Below, one piece after another: positions 47,101 through 62,100 of a stretch of 64,000 nucleotides of DNA. A program made the position numbers and the translations under genes. The stretch spans positions 252,204 to 316,203 of the forward strand of contig NW_020170410.1 of the NCBI RefSeq assembly GCF_000524195.1. Reading direction: 5' to 3'. Within the stretch, counting starts at the first letter, position 1. Each line of letters opens with the position of its first letter. The notes beneath the pieces were generated by a model that was not told where the DNA came from, ran no database searches, and saw nothing but the letters and a program-made list of their open reading frames with translations. This DNA is from Echinococcus granulosus. Lineage: Eukaryota; Platyhelminthes; Cestoda; Cyclophyllidea; Taeniidae.

Positions 47101-50100
47101 AGTCTTCCACAAAGGCCTAGTAAGATGCATGCTAAAACGGAGGGTCCGGCGGCATGTTATCAGAAATGTCATGAATGGAGCTCCATGATACCGGGAGGGT
47201 GTCTGAAACTGTGGCAACTGAAGAGTTCGCATAGTTAAGCAGACAGCCCGAACCGATATCCGTTCTGGTGCCTTGTGGTTGAAAATCAACAGTTAAATTG
47301 CATTCCAACTCATAATCTCGATGTCGACCTCATCTATGCCATAAATGGATGTAAATTCTCTTTTCAATTTTAATCTCGGACCCCAAATCCGCGATGGACA
47401 AGCTTACATTCCTTCACTTCTTTTCATAGGTCTCGATTTTTGTGAAACGGAACTTAAGAAGAGAATTACTGGGAAATATTCATTAATGTCGCGTAACTAG
47501 TATTATTTTTGTTTTGTGTTGATTGGGCAAAATATTATTGGTCTGTTTGTGTTTACTTATAGCTTTCTCAGTAGCACTATTTTTGTCCTTACTTTTATAG
47601 ACCAACCTTCAAGTCTTTCCACTGGATAACCGCTCTGTTGGGAATGCTGGGTTGCCTGACGATGTGCATGCTAATCCAACCTTTTTACACTCTTGGAGCA
47701 ATCGTTCTTCTGGTCGTTCTGGTTGTCTGCCTCCACCATCGCCATATGACTGTCTCTTGGGGCAATATTGGCCAGGCTCTAATCTATCACCAGGTTTGTG
47801 GAGTCTGGCGTTAGATTTATGTTTAAAGCAAAAGATTGATAGTCATCACTACCTTATTCATGTAGTGCACGTGAATATTACTATGTTTAGATGTTTAACA
47901 GCGGAGTGTTGCGATGTGGTACCTATGAAGGTGCACTCTAAGTACAGATACCCATTTGTGTGGAAATAACAGAAACTTCCTAATTTGACATTGCTTTTAA
48001 TTCTTTCACTTGATAAACTTGTTTTAGTCTCTACTATCTGGCTTATCACCTTCATCTATCAACTTCCTCTCCGGGTGTGTTGAATCCTCTCATTTGCGTC
48101 TAGTTCTTCCAAAAATTTTTTCAAGACGGCTGTTTTTCAGTGTCACTTATTTTTAATAGAAATACGTTTGCTGGTCCGATTTGTTTCATCTCATAGCTCT
48201 GGCTAATGCATCTTTTTGTCGGGTAGGTACGGTTTTTTTTATAGCTTCGTCAATGAGCTAGGTTGTGCTTTCCCATAAAAGCAAAAAACTGCTTCACTCC
48301 AGGTCAGCATGATTGGTAAGTTGCTCAAAGGAGGCGGGCGGCGGAACAAAGCAGATTTCTCGACCATTAAGTATAGGGCGAACCAAACGATGGCGGGGAT
48401 GGCATGACTCACCTGCATGAACGGTGGCAATTAAAGCAGAGAAAACGCCCCAAGGACTGTTTTACGTGGATAAATAGCTTTTATTTTATTGCATCACCAC
48501 GACCTAGGATATTCTCTTGTGTTGCTTTTTAAATTTTTACATTTTCACCCACCAAAGTACTCATCTGATAAGCGTATTTCTGCCAACACTATCTATTGTT
48601 GAGCCTATATATAGGTAGCAGAAATGGTATTTTAATGGTCCAAATGTGCTTGGAATAGTTCAACATGTTGTCGATGCAAATGAGCTAGTGTTAGGCCTTG
48701 TAGCTTAGGTGTGTGCTTTCGTTTTGTATACGTTGGAACGGTATTTTAAACTGCAAGTAATTTTTTACGATTCGTAGAGGGCTAGTACAGGTTAATGGTT
48801 AAAAATTTCTATTGTTCAGTCAATTACAGTAGGCAAACATTAATCTGATGTAGTGTTCAATTAAACTTGGAGAAAAGCTGTGCTCAACCATTAAAAATCA
48901 TAGCTGAGGTATCTGAATCCTTCAATCAATTGGTAATCTATCAGTGGCAGGTATCTACAAAGGGGTTTCACGAAGCCATTGCATAGGTCCGTGTTTCAAA
49001 TAATTGGGCTCACTGGGTGGAGCCTGCTAGTGCATTCAATATGAAGCGTCCGAATACCTTAAGAACTGAGTTTTGGAATTAATAGTCCCATTTTACTTTA
49101 ACTGTTTATTGGCGATCTTTGGTAACCTAAGTGTGCATTACTGCATAATCACATTGCCTTTTAATTGAAACATTCTATCAAAGCTCCGAATCGAAGCGGT
49201 CTAATATTATTAAATTTTAGTTTTATTAAAACCTTCCCGGTATCTGATGATTGAATTACTAAACTCTCCACAATACTTTGTGCCGCCAAGGCATCACCAA
49301 AGGCTAATTGAGTAGCTCACACGTTTTTACTGCGTTAGTCTCGTCCCACTTGATTGGGATGCGCCTATCATAATTTAGTTGGCAAACACCTGGGGGCCTT
49401 TAATTATTTAAGTTATATTTCTGGGTAATGGAAGGGCGTGAGCGTCACTTATGTAGATGGTCATTAATTTTCTCGGTGTATTTCTTGCCATCGTTTCCAA
49501 CTTTTGTTTGGGAATGTATATTGTAGTTAGATGCTCTTGAATTAGCTCCCCTATGCCAGCCGATTTACTTAAACTCCATTCCACAATTTATGATAGTCTA
49601 TTTCATCAAGGTTTTAGCCACCAGGCTGCTACAGTGTAAACTGTCTTTTCATTACTGGACTTACTTTGGTCAACACTGACAAAGAAAATCAAAAATTACT
49701 AATGCCGCGCTAAACAGAATCCGTAATTTCATCTTCCTAATGAATGGGTGGTTCTCAGTTTCTCTCACGCATTATCAACCATAGTTTTAGAAGGTTGAAA
49801 TTGATCCTTTGTAGTGTTGATTGAACTGGTAGAGATGCATTTGACCCCGCGGCTTCGTGTCAAAGTATTTTTGAACTGTTCGATGTTAAATGTATACATT
49901 AAATAAAGGATTTAAACACCGAATGGGTAGTTCTTGATATTTCTTGGTAGATTTGCCATCTCCTCTACAAGTTCGCGAGTTTCCCGTTTTGAACATTTAG
50001 TCGTGGAACTAACCTCAGGAAAATTTGCAGAGACTACATGAATAATCCTTTATTACCCTTGTCCGTTTACCATCACTAATGCAGGTTTGCAAGCATCTTT

Positions 50101-53100
50101 TGCAGTTGCACGTTGGAAGGCTTTTTTAATGTGAAGCTTGGACGGGTGGTCAACATTTCTGAATATTAGAAGGATCGCTTACTCTTAGATCCTCTTTAGT
50201 TCTTTTACCTTTTAATGTAAGTAGATTTGTAGGTATGACTAGACATCAAGCAAATGATTTCCAGCTTTTATTGTTTTTCTCTCACGATTTCAATGTTGTC
50301 GACAAATTCTAGTATTTGATGTGTACAGACTTTTCCTTGCCTTGAAAATGGCGTGGGTGCTAATGGATTATTCCCTGCTCCTGAGTTACGTCTCTCCATC
50401 GTAGGTTCGTAAGTACCTCCTTCTCTTGGACGCTTCAAAGGAACACGTGAAGTACTGGCGTCCTCAGATCCTCTTTCTCCTCGCAAATCCCCGCTCCGCT
50501 GCGCTACTGGTCCAATTCGTCAACTCGGTTAAGAAGGGTGGTCTCTACGTCCTTGGACACGTAGTGGCACCTGATCGGTCTTCCAAGTCTAACAATAACA
50601 GCTTCGAGGATGATGCTGACGATGTGTGCTGCGTCGCTCGCAGGTTCGTTGGTGCATATTTTTACTGTCAGTTAGAGATTCGGTACAGTTTTTGTTAGCA
50701 TATCAATTATCCAGGTATTGCATATTTCAAATAGTAAACATCCTAAATAGTTTATTCTCACATGATTTCTTTCCACTCTTGCTATAAATCCATCCGAAAC
50801 CACGAAAACTGCCTCACGCAATAGAGAGCAGAAACTGGTTTTTGAGACCAAGTGGTCATAGCGTTTAGTTGAATTGGGAAACTTCCTAAATAATGCATTC
50901 AAATCTTATCCATGTCTAATTTCTTTACCCATCTATTACAAAAGTTTACAATTTGTAAGATGTCAATTAAAACAACATTCTTTTTCAATTCTTTTCAAGA
51001 CGAAGAGGGGCTAAGATCTTCGAAGAAAACGCTATTCGCGGGTTGAGCGAGATGTTTGGAAGCTTGGAGCTAAATAAGGAGTAACGGATAGTTGTTATTA
51101 TCCAGTATCGGTGGTTCCTTGTGCAGAAGAGTTATGGTTGAGCGAGTGTCACTTTGCATGAGCCTGATTTGTTTCTACTGCCCTGGCTGATCTCGACCTC
51201 CTATTCATAGAACTATTTCTTCAACTCGATCACTTGTTTATGATATGGAACTGGAGCTGCAAATAGTCATGTCATCCGGGAATTATGAGATCTTGTGAAT
51301 GCAATGCAAATAATTGGCTTCGGACAACGTTCTCATTTTTCCTACTTTGTCGACCAAAGGCCAATAAGACGTAGTCGTGGTTCACCATCCACTCGTGACT
51401 CAGTAGCAAAGATTCACTTGTTTCTAGAAGCCAATTTTCCCTTGATTGTTGGGACTATTTACCTCCTGATTCGTTTATCTCACACACTTTTGATTCGACC
51501 ATCTAGATTCCCTGACACTTTTTAGGTTTTTTTTTGAGTGACTCCTTACTACTACTTTAAATACATTTTCTCGTAATGTCAGTATCTAATGCTGTCGTGG
51601 TGAACTTAAACTTGTTATTCGTAAACAAGGTTTCCTGTTTCCTACACTGCTTGACTAGCCTCAATTTCACATCGCCTACCGGAGTGGAAATTCTCAGAAA
51701 TTCGACTTTTTCATTGCTTACTAGCTACATTGTCATATATGATAGGAACTTGCTCTACAAGCAAATGTTCATGGACGCGAACGACAATGTCTACATAAGG
51801 CAAAAGGCCAAGATCCCCCGATGTGAGATGCTGCGCCCCTCAACATATGGACCCGACGTTATTTTTCCACGCCAAAATTGGCTGTATAGTTTAGATTGGG
51901 ACTTTGACACCAAAATTTGACGTTATTCCCATTGGTAATGTCTTTGCAATCTTGCAGCATCTTTTGGACCTTTCTAATGTTCCATCCACGTGTCCATCTC
52001 TTACCCAATGATCTAGCTGTGATCCATGTTTCTACATCACTCGTTTTGCGTGGTGTTTGCCCGGTTTTCGCCACCATTACTATTCGTCTTAGCAATTCGC
52101 AATTGAGCCTTTTGTACTCATATAAGATAAGGATCAAGTGTATTTGATATTTGTAGCGATTTTTTTTCATCAAGTTTTAGATTATTCTCTGAATCGCCTT
52201 GTGATTTGCAGGAAACGGTAAATTTCTCTTCATATTTGCATTTTAGCTTTGAAGGTGGTGGAGGTGAAGTGAGGAGTGATTGGTCATACCTGAGTTTATC
52301 GTTTGGCTACTTCTGCTTGACAAGCCGCCTGTCCTTTCAATTTAGCATGAATTATTGCTCTGCTATGAATGTGGTTGTAACAATTGTGCATAGACGCACC
52401 ATAGAAGAACGGAATTTTATCATGCGCCTTTTTGTGAACAGGAGGTGCGATTAGTGCATATGGAGTCACCGCACTTAGTTGGAAGATTCAGAAAGAGCAG
52501 GTACAGAGGGCTTTAAACCTCTAGCCAGCTATTTTTACGATCATTAGGAGCGCAAATGCTGAATAAACGTCCAAGAACTTGAAAGATAGCTGAAATCAGA
52601 GTAAATTGATGTAGCAGCCCTGAGTTTTGATTAAATAAGCACCTTCTCACGTAGATTTGTTAATGGGAGTTCTGCATTGGTAATGCTAGAATTCCCGTTA
52701 AAGGTAAAGGTTGTAAGTGCAGTTTGGGCTTCTTCTGCAACCTGACTACAGAAATGTAGCCACGCTTGCGGTATTCTTCCACGAGGTTATTAGATGGATT
52801 TGTGTCTTTTTTCTCAATAAAGGTCTAGCAAACGTAGAAAGCTTCTCGAAGTATTTTATTTGCTGAAATAACCACCAATGCAGTCTTCGACTTAAGTCTT
52901 TCCGAGTCCCTTTATTGAGCGTTTTGTCGCCAGGGTTTAAGAGAAAACCTAGCCACAGGCACCTCCCTTTTATCTCACTTTTAATTCCCAACTGCCTATT
53001 TCATTTCGCATGTAATCATGTAATTGTCCGATTCTCATGCCAAGTAAAGGTGAGGAGCGCCTGGAGAAATATACTTAGGCGAATGCAGAGGGTTAGGTAC

Positions 53101-56100
53101 TGCCTCTTTTTTACCCTAAAGCGCAAATCTTCTCATAATTAAGGTTCATAGAATAAGATTTTGCACTCTCTTGTAGGAATGGGAACGGGGCTTTCTTCTG
53201 ACTACTTCACTAGTCCTAGCTCTTTCTTACAAACAGAGTTGTATCTTATCAAGTAGAGATAAGTCTCACGCGTAACTGCTTGGTTTTCAACAGGTAAGCA
53301 GTCAGGTTTGGTGTGTATCGCACACAATCATGCAGGGATGTGCAGTTATCTAGGGATGAAGTGGTGTCTTTGAAGCCTGGAGAAGTGAGTGAATCTTGCA
53401 TGCCTTTTACAGGTCTACAAGCTACAACTGATTGCAGTGCAATGTTTTTAAACTAACGCATGCCCATTTCGGTACTACGTACAGGCAAAAAAATGATTTG
53501 GCAAAACAAATTCTCATTCGCGCAAATCATGCGAAATAGCCTTTCCAGTAGTCAGGACTCCATAACTGGCCTCCATCTAATTGTGTAATGGCGATTTCTG
53601 CCACGTAAGTTTTATACTTCTAGCTTTGCACAGTGAGATGTCAGAAGTTTTTTTCGTTATTCGTCCATTTCCCTTAGACATTTTTGCTTCCAAGTTAATT
53701 TCCCTTTAAAAAGACTTCGTAAATTGGTAAACTTTTCCTATGGAAAACAGAGCTCAAGTACTTTATCCAGTCACTACACGACTGAACAAATTGAATTGCT
53801 TGGTAAGAATTATCCGTTGACAAACTTTCATGCCAAAATTAGTACCTGGACTATTGCTATCTCGTGTCACTGCAAACCGCCGTGACAAATGTGTTTGACC
53901 TTGCTTACTTGTTTACTTAAATTAAGGTCATTTATTAAATCTTTTCCCGTTAACTCTATTCAACGATTGCATTTATCACAAGTGTTGGATCCTTTTTTTT
54001 CTTACAATTTCTACTAAGTGGACCTCTGTTGACTTAGTCTTTGTTTGGTTTAACTTACCGACCAAGTTCAAGCATTGCATCTTCACTGTAACTGATTTCC
54101 GTTAGAATCATCTTATTCTTTTTTATACGATTTAAATTTGGCATGAACGTGAAGGAATTTCGCTTTCTTTATGCTCTTTATTTGGGCTTACCTTGTGTAA
54201 AAACTAAACCATGTCTTTCATGAAACTGACACTTAAAACAAGCGTAATTTTAAGTACTTCGGTTTTTTTTTTCATCCTACAGTTATCCTTTCTTTTGGTG
54301 AAATTAGATAAATTTCAGCTGTTCCGATTAAGGGGCAAAAACAGTATGATCAAGGAATTAAATGGGTATTACGGAGGGAATAAAACGAAAAAATCATAAA
54401 GTTGTAGCATCCCGAGTCCTTTTTGAAGAAGTTTTAATACGCGGACAGAATATGCATGGCTGACATACGGAAGGACTAGGCAACTAATGGTATGGCTCGG
54501 AGGCCATTCTGCCCAGCGAAAGTACAGAGGCGGAGACTTAAGCTCCCGCGTAACCAATACGAAGAACCAAATAAATACTCAAAGCATTACGCAGTCCCTC
54601 CTTCCTTTTGAGTGTCAACTCCTGCGCTCCCCTCGGTCAGCCCCCCACGTCCGCCGTAAAAAGTGGTCGGTGCTCTAAGAAAGAAAACACCCAAGAACCA
54701 TTCGCGCCACCCATCGAATTTGCGTGCAGCTAAGACATTTGATCGTAACGTTACTGATCATTCTTGGAAATTCCACTAGATCTGGAGTCTCATTTTGTTT
54801 GGGAATTATAGTGGGAGAAGGAGGGATGTGCTGCCCATCTTGTATGTCCATTACTAGTCGTGAGAACGTTGGCCGAAAAGTAGAATCATCCAATAAGGGG
54901 TGGGGTTGAAAATATTTTCGTGGGGACAAGATTCCACATCTATTCCTCCTTGTCTCTTTATTTTCACTTCAGTACTGCCCTACCATATCTATCTGGGCTC
55001 TTTCGCGCTATCGGAGGTATCGCATGTTCGCTTCGTTGGCATCTTTACGCTGGCACCGTAGACAACTCTCTAACGAACTTTTCCAGATGGTTCCCGACTA
55101 GTGTCGCTTTATTTGTTAACATTTCTGCGGAACGCGGGACTGGGGTAATTGCCGAAGATAGACGCAATTTCCAACCCTTGTGTTGTGTGTCGCCACAGGT
55201 TCTCCCATCCCCAGAATATGTTCTTCTCCCATCACGTTGAGATTTGCCATTCAAAAATGAAAATTAGGGCAATCATTTATTAGGATCGGATTTGCTTTCC
55301 ACTGAAGCTCATGTAGCTCCCCGAGTCGTTTTTGAAGACGAAGGAAGGGATAATACTCGAGCAGAATGTGTATTATTGGTCTAGATAAGGGCTGGGAGCT
55401 ACTGTCATGGCTCAGAGGCCATTCCGTCTAGCGGAAGTTCAAAGGCCGAGCCTTAAGTGCACGCGTAACCAAAACGGCCGTTTGTGCAAGAAGAGTTATC
55501 GTAATGAGGTATTTGAAGTTGTGTGAATGTTAAATTTTAGTACTTAGTTTACTTTTTGAATCGTTGGTTCTAAAAAATAGGATTTTTGGGGATTTGGACA
55601 ACTAAAAAGTGGCAACCCTAAAGTCATTATTTCAATTTCGACTGGAGTCATTTCGTTAGATCTGACAGTTAAAATCATCTTCAAAATGTACAAGGAAAGC
55701 TATGTTTTTTGGATACGACATTTAAATTCGTAGACTTTCCAACCGGCAGATGCACGACTTCTGTGGGGGAGTACTTTGGTATGTGTAAAGGTCTTGTAAG
55801 CATCAACAAAGGAATTGCAGCTTTTTCTAGGATTTCATAGTGTACTAAGTCAAGATTAAATGTTAAGCTGTCACTAAAACAACAGGTTTTTTTATTTTAT
55901 ATAAATGTCTTTGATGCTTAGTATTTGTGAGGCAATTAAGATTTTCTTTGCCATCCCTGGCTCTAGGGCACTGAATGTTAATAGTAGTTAATGAAGAGGT
56001 CTTAAAATGGTTAATAAATCGCACCATAGTTTCCCAAGAATAATCTGTGTGAATATCGTCTCGAAAGTTTCAACATGTTCAGTGTTTATCAATGACTCGA

Positions 56101-59100
56101 AGCCCAGGCAAAACAATAACTGAATCCGTACTTAAGCATCGAAGTTACTGAAGCCTCGTGGTGGTTCGGTTTGAGAAATAGTAGGAAGAATTTGGCAATC
56201 CACGAATGCGATGAATGCACAAAAGAGCCCTGAGGCTATTATGTTGTATTACCTTGTTAGATTTTGAAAAGTATAACTAGTCCTCTGCTTGCTTCATAAG
56301 TATAGCGTACTTTTGTGTCTAAGCGTGGGGATTGAATATACCGTTTAAAATAAAATGATTAGGTGTCTCGGGACCAAGTTTGGGATGCCTAACTTACCTT
56401 CGCCCCAGTTTTGATGCGTCTTTTCATGGACTTGATGTATTTGTCACGGCTTTCTGCCAATATCTGGTTTACTTCATTCTAAAGCCGATGCAGAAGTCAA
56501 GACAGCTCTACAATGTTCTTCTAGTAAGCATGTAACTAATGGCCAACAATGGTGAATATGGAATCAAGAGGTTACTTTCCGGTAGGTAGTTTTAATTTTG
56601 AAAGTATGTCACATGGCAAATCGTGGGTATTGTGATAACTGTAGATATACCTCGAATTGGCCTCTAGATTCAATGGGCTTTTTAACTTTGCAATACTGAG
56701 CCCCTTGAAGTGAGGTGCAAAGCCTTAACAAAAGTTGAGGACTTGAAAGAGTTCATTCGCATGAATTAGACCTCGGAGAGGAGTTACCTCTTTTATACTT
56801 TTCTTTCCAACTTGTTATCAAGTAACAGAAGTGAATTATCATATCGTCTAGTCTGGGACAATTCCAATCCAGCGAATTCCATGCATGCTGACGGCTGCAC
56901 AAATGGCATCATACACATTACGTCCCTTTCCTCTCTTTTAGCAATCTAGTCAGCTACGTGCGCTACCTGAATGTAAAGGCCTTCGTTGAAGTTACGCTGG
57001 CCGGTGAAAGCGTTCGTGAGGCCCTTCTCCACCTCGTTCGTCTCTCTGGTCTCGGAGCCATGAAGCCAAACACCGTTTGCCTCGGTTTTTATGACGATAC
57101 TGAACCCATGGTGAGGGGCGTTTTCCCGTCTGTTTGTTCTATGGTAGTCTGCTGTACTTTTTAGTAAGAAATAATCCCCAGCAGTTTATAGTAAGCTTTT
57201 ATTTAAATAGCATGCTTCGGCGACTACCCCTGTCCATCCATCTTTTTGTGGTGGATTATTTATAAACCTGATTTTGAATTGTTTCAGCTGTGTCTCAGGC
57301 ATTTATTCTAGTTTGTAAAGTATTGATTGCATTATGATTCTCTTATAACCACATAATTTTACATGGGTGGTTTTCTCTCACTTCTTCAACATGTCGAATG
57401 GACATAGACCAACGGATTACTGATGGTTGTTGGTAAAGGTTGTATGGAGCTGAGAGCGGCATTTGCGTTTTTGATACGCCATTTTTTGAGCACAGCAGTG
57501 CAGTGTTGATCTAGTGGAGGTCTCGCAACATTTGGCTATTCTAACTTGTTTGCCATACGGTCATGAAGGATACAAATGTACCCACCTATGTTTTTAAATC
57601 CTTTAGCTGGTTTATCTATTTTGTAGGCCTTTCATTAGCAAAAGTGAGGAAATCTCCGTTTATTCAATCCTATGAAATGCCTAAGCTCATTGGTTAATCA
57701 ATTGAATGCAGGTTTTCCATTTAATTCCACTGAATGGGTGTTTGTGTCCAACTATCCTCAGACTTTTATTTAAACTTGCAAACTCGGCTATTAATTATCC
57801 CCAATAGTTTGTTCCCACGTCTCTTACTGTAGCTCCCGTGATCGCACTTAAGGAACAACCTCCTGACTGCTGATTTGTTTTCTTAATTTGCTTTGATAGG
57901 AGGAAATTCTTGCAAATAACTACACCTTCCCCACTTTCTTTCCATGTGTTTGGGAATCTTTTGACAACCCTGCTGCAGTATCCTAGTTGCCCCTGTAGAC
58001 GTTGATAAGGCGTAGGAGTCAAAAAGTAAATGTCTCTGAACTTACAGTGGCACAAAAATGGCACGGACTTGTTGATTAATTTCTGTTTTGATTTAAATAT
58101 CGTCTTCACCGTCCTCAGTCGTTACCCTTTTTAATTGTCTATCGCCACAGCGGTCTAAGATTTAGAAACTAGACGAAATACTGAAGTGTGAAGTGGTTCT
58201 CAACTCTATTTGCTGCACCTCGAGGTAAATGACGGTAATTTACTTGCGGATGAGCATTGAAGGTTGAAAGATGCCTATCAGCGGAACCATTTGGTCCACC
58301 AATCGCGTTTCTTACAAGCATTCACCTAGAAGACAGATTCCGATGTTACCTCATTGCCCATCCAGGCCGTGTCAAGGCACAGTTCCTCCACATTTTCTCC
58401 ACCGGTTACCGCTTTATAGCGCCGCTTACAAATGGAGACATTATTTACCAAGGTCGAGGTGGACTGTAAATTATTTGCAGAACATCATGCTGCCAACGCG
58501 GAGGTCGAATTGCAAAAGTCCAAGAGATCTGCGTATTCAAATATGAAATTAATGGCCCATTCAACCCAGCCATTGGGTATGTTTTTGAGGCCTTTGGGTC
58601 AGAAGTACTGCCAACATAATGCAGAGTGTGTGGAACTGGTGTGGAGACTCAACCTCCAGGGCACATCAAATTGCTTTACTGTGATTCCGTTCATTTCTCT
58701 GATAGGATACTTTTGCGAAGATACGCTTTCGACGACAATCAAAGTCCTACGGAAAGCAATCCTCTAGACCAAGGCCTCCCCCCAATTCGGCAGCCGACGA
58801 GGTGACTCTCGTGTCCATGGAGGACCCCGACTCACCCCAAAGCACCTGTGAGCTATCTCAACTGATTAGCTAGTTAATGGGTGGGGAATTTACTTACCTA
58901 GCAGATTTCAGCCTACTTGAGCCACAGGGTCATTACCACCCTGCTTTCCGTTTGCGTTGGCTCACCCTTTTTCCAAGTGTAAACAGCACATTGCCTGACT
59001 GAATTATAGTGGCAGGACTTTTGTTGAGGCGTTCTTTACATTTGATAACACAATAAAGAGCTTTGTGTCTAGGTCCACGCACGCACCAACAGCGCTTATC

Positions 59101-62100
59101 TGAAACCTCAGTGACTGAATGCACCGTGATTTTTTTTTTCCTTTATTGAGAGGTGCCTGGACATCACTGCGCGAAAAAAAAGAGGACTAAAAGAATAGCT
59201 ATTTAACATTTATAAACCTAACTTTAATAGCTATGGCCCGGTGTTTGTGCTCATGACGGCCACGGTTACCACCGCGGCCACCGACCAGATAAGTGGTCGA
59301 TAAGGCCTCCAGTTTGGATGTCCCGACTATCAACGTGATGCGTAAACAAGACGGTACGGACATTGTGTGTGCGCCCAGAGGCTAGAGAGTGAAGACCACC
59401 TGAGCGTGTCCGTACTGTCTGGACGACTCCAGGCACCCCTCTAGTAGCTGATTGAGCCGGGGCCTTGAGTGTGCCAATCAAGAGGGGCTGAACGAGGTCT
59501 TTTAAAAAATCGAATAGGAATGCTTTTTGGAGCTACAGGCGTTCCTAGCGTTTCTTTAGGTATAATCACGGTGAAGGGTCAATGCTGAGCTGCTGGATGG
59601 TCTTCTTTATTGGCCATAGTAGTGAAACTGCAATTATTAAATCATACGGTAGTTACTCTTGGCATGGGTTGCTCAACGCTGACTCAAAGTCTTGTTACCC
59701 TTATACCTTTAACAAGAAGTTGCGCAACTGCTGAAACCCACAACTTTAGCCTTCTCTCAAAAATTCTACAATATTCTTGGTTTAATAACCACATCAAACG
59801 TTGGTGCTCTCAGTTCGCGCGTGGTTTAAGTATCATGATCCACCATCCTAGCCTTGACTAGACTTCCCTAAACAGTCAATTTATAAGGTGAAGTTTAAAA
59901 TTACCTACCAGAGCGAAATTTCTCAATCCATTGTGTTGATTCCCCGTAGGTACATTCATTGATGTTTCCAGCTCTGATAGAGCTTATAATCAGTTGTGTA
60001 TTTATGGTCCTATCCTCGAAAGTGTGCGTTTAACATAAAGCAATGTCACACCTCCATCCTATGACAGAGATGACTTCACTACCTTTCATTCAGGTAGGTC
60101 GAAATTTTCTAGCAATAACGTGAAGTTTCTGTCAACATTCACGTTCGCATTTGCATTTTAATGCTTGAAGTTACCGAAGTCGATGCTACCCAGATTTGGG
60201 TCGCACTGAGCATTATGTATACGTAAACATATTATGGTCTAGGTTTGTTCATTGCACATTTCACTAAACTTTTGGACGCTTGTTAACAACTTCAGAAGCT
60301 AGACATTTAAGATTCCTTTTCAGTACTATACCTTAGAGCTGTGTAAAGACATGTTATCGTCAGTATGTTATTATTATGTATTATAATCTCTTCGTATTAT
60401 AAAACATAACTGATTATAGTTAATACAGTCTTGACGATACTTTTTCCATGGCTGTTCGTTCGACTCTACTTTAATAGTTAACACGTCAATCATCATTTAA
60501 AATGGTTTTATTTGCAGGATAACTTTTATGTACTTCGAATGAGAAGGATGATGTGCGGCTACGCCCGGGGCGTTGTGGTTTGGTTAAGTCTATAAACACG
60601 TAACTAGCCTAATCTCTGCTAAACTGGAATTTTCTCCACCGTTCAAAAACTTCTTGTTGGGCGTTCATCTCGCCTAAGTTCTATTCCTTATGCTTCCATT
60701 CCCCCAAAAGATTCCACTGAATAGATTGTTTGGGCTCCAGACATTATGAAATCGAACTTTTGTCTCCTAGGCAATGCATATGCTGAGTTTACCAATTTCG
60801 GTCTTCCAAAGTCTGTTCCCAAGAGTTTGGGTTCATAGGCAGTTGTACCGTTGTTCCTACATAAATTAGTTCGTTGAATTTGGGTGTTTCCATAATACAA
60901 CTGTCTTGGTCGCCAAATATGCATGCAATTTCTAACCAAAAGGTTTCTGCTGAATAAATAATTTTTCAGACCATATTTTACGCTGTTTGTCCACATATAG
61001 TAAGTATGCATATGTTGTGTTTCAAATCTTGACGGATTATGCATCACATTCAATCCTTTAGACTTTTCATACCTAATTTTTATACGTCTATCTTAGTGGT
61101 TATAAACTGTAACATCAATTCGAAAGTGCTAGAAGTATTTAGATATTATCCAAATTCATTAATTTCATGGCCTTGTAACATCACAGGCGTGACAAGAGAA
61201 AAGGCGCTTATCACCAGTGCTGCTATCACATAACGAGATTAGAGGGGGCCAGTTTTCACTAAAATTTTGCATCTCCTGGCCACGGCCTGTTGATCAGCAT
61301 GTGTTACAGCTAAAAGATATGGGAATGTGACACTAACCCCTCGAGGCCCGCGTTTTAGTCTCATGTGATGCGTTCCGTTAAAAAGCCAGGACCCTATGTT
61401 TGAAAGGTTTTCATCATCAGTTCCATACTTTATCGCACTGTTCAACCATAGTTTCGGAATATGTGTACCTATTGACACTACCCTCCTTACCTGACTACGT
61501 CATAAGCCATCTGAAAAATGTAACAGTTGGCAATGCAATTTGGTTTTAATATGAAAATTCTATGCGACAAAGACGAGAGGAGAGCCTGTAGGCGCGGATA
61601 TTCGCAACTGCATCGAAACACGGTCTTCATGTCATGTATAAATTGCCGGTGGAATTATTTCAAAGTATAAAAATGTAACTGGTAGAATTTATCACATGTG
61701 TGGAATAAGAGGCACGAAAACAAGAAAAGTTTTGAGAGGTAACTTTTCATTGGTTGAATTTCATCCTAAAGCTTTTCAAACCATTCAAACAGCCTGGTTC
61801 ATTGTTGCGCTTGAAACTATTCAGTCTTACTCAAACGGTAAGGTAGCCTCCTTCCAAAAGATTACTTTGAGGTCAAACGTCGAAACTAGACTGTTCATAG
61901 TGCAAACATTCAAAAGAGCCTTATAATTCCTGTGGTATTTAGTCATTAAACAAAACATTTTAGCTAGTTCGGTAGAAATCAAAGTCAGCGGTCCTTGATC
62001 AGCATAAATTAGTACATTCTTCGCCCCTTAGACACTGAGGACTTCTCGATTCGTTTACCTCAACCACGACGCGCCTACCTTCCCCCACTTCAACCTCCGT

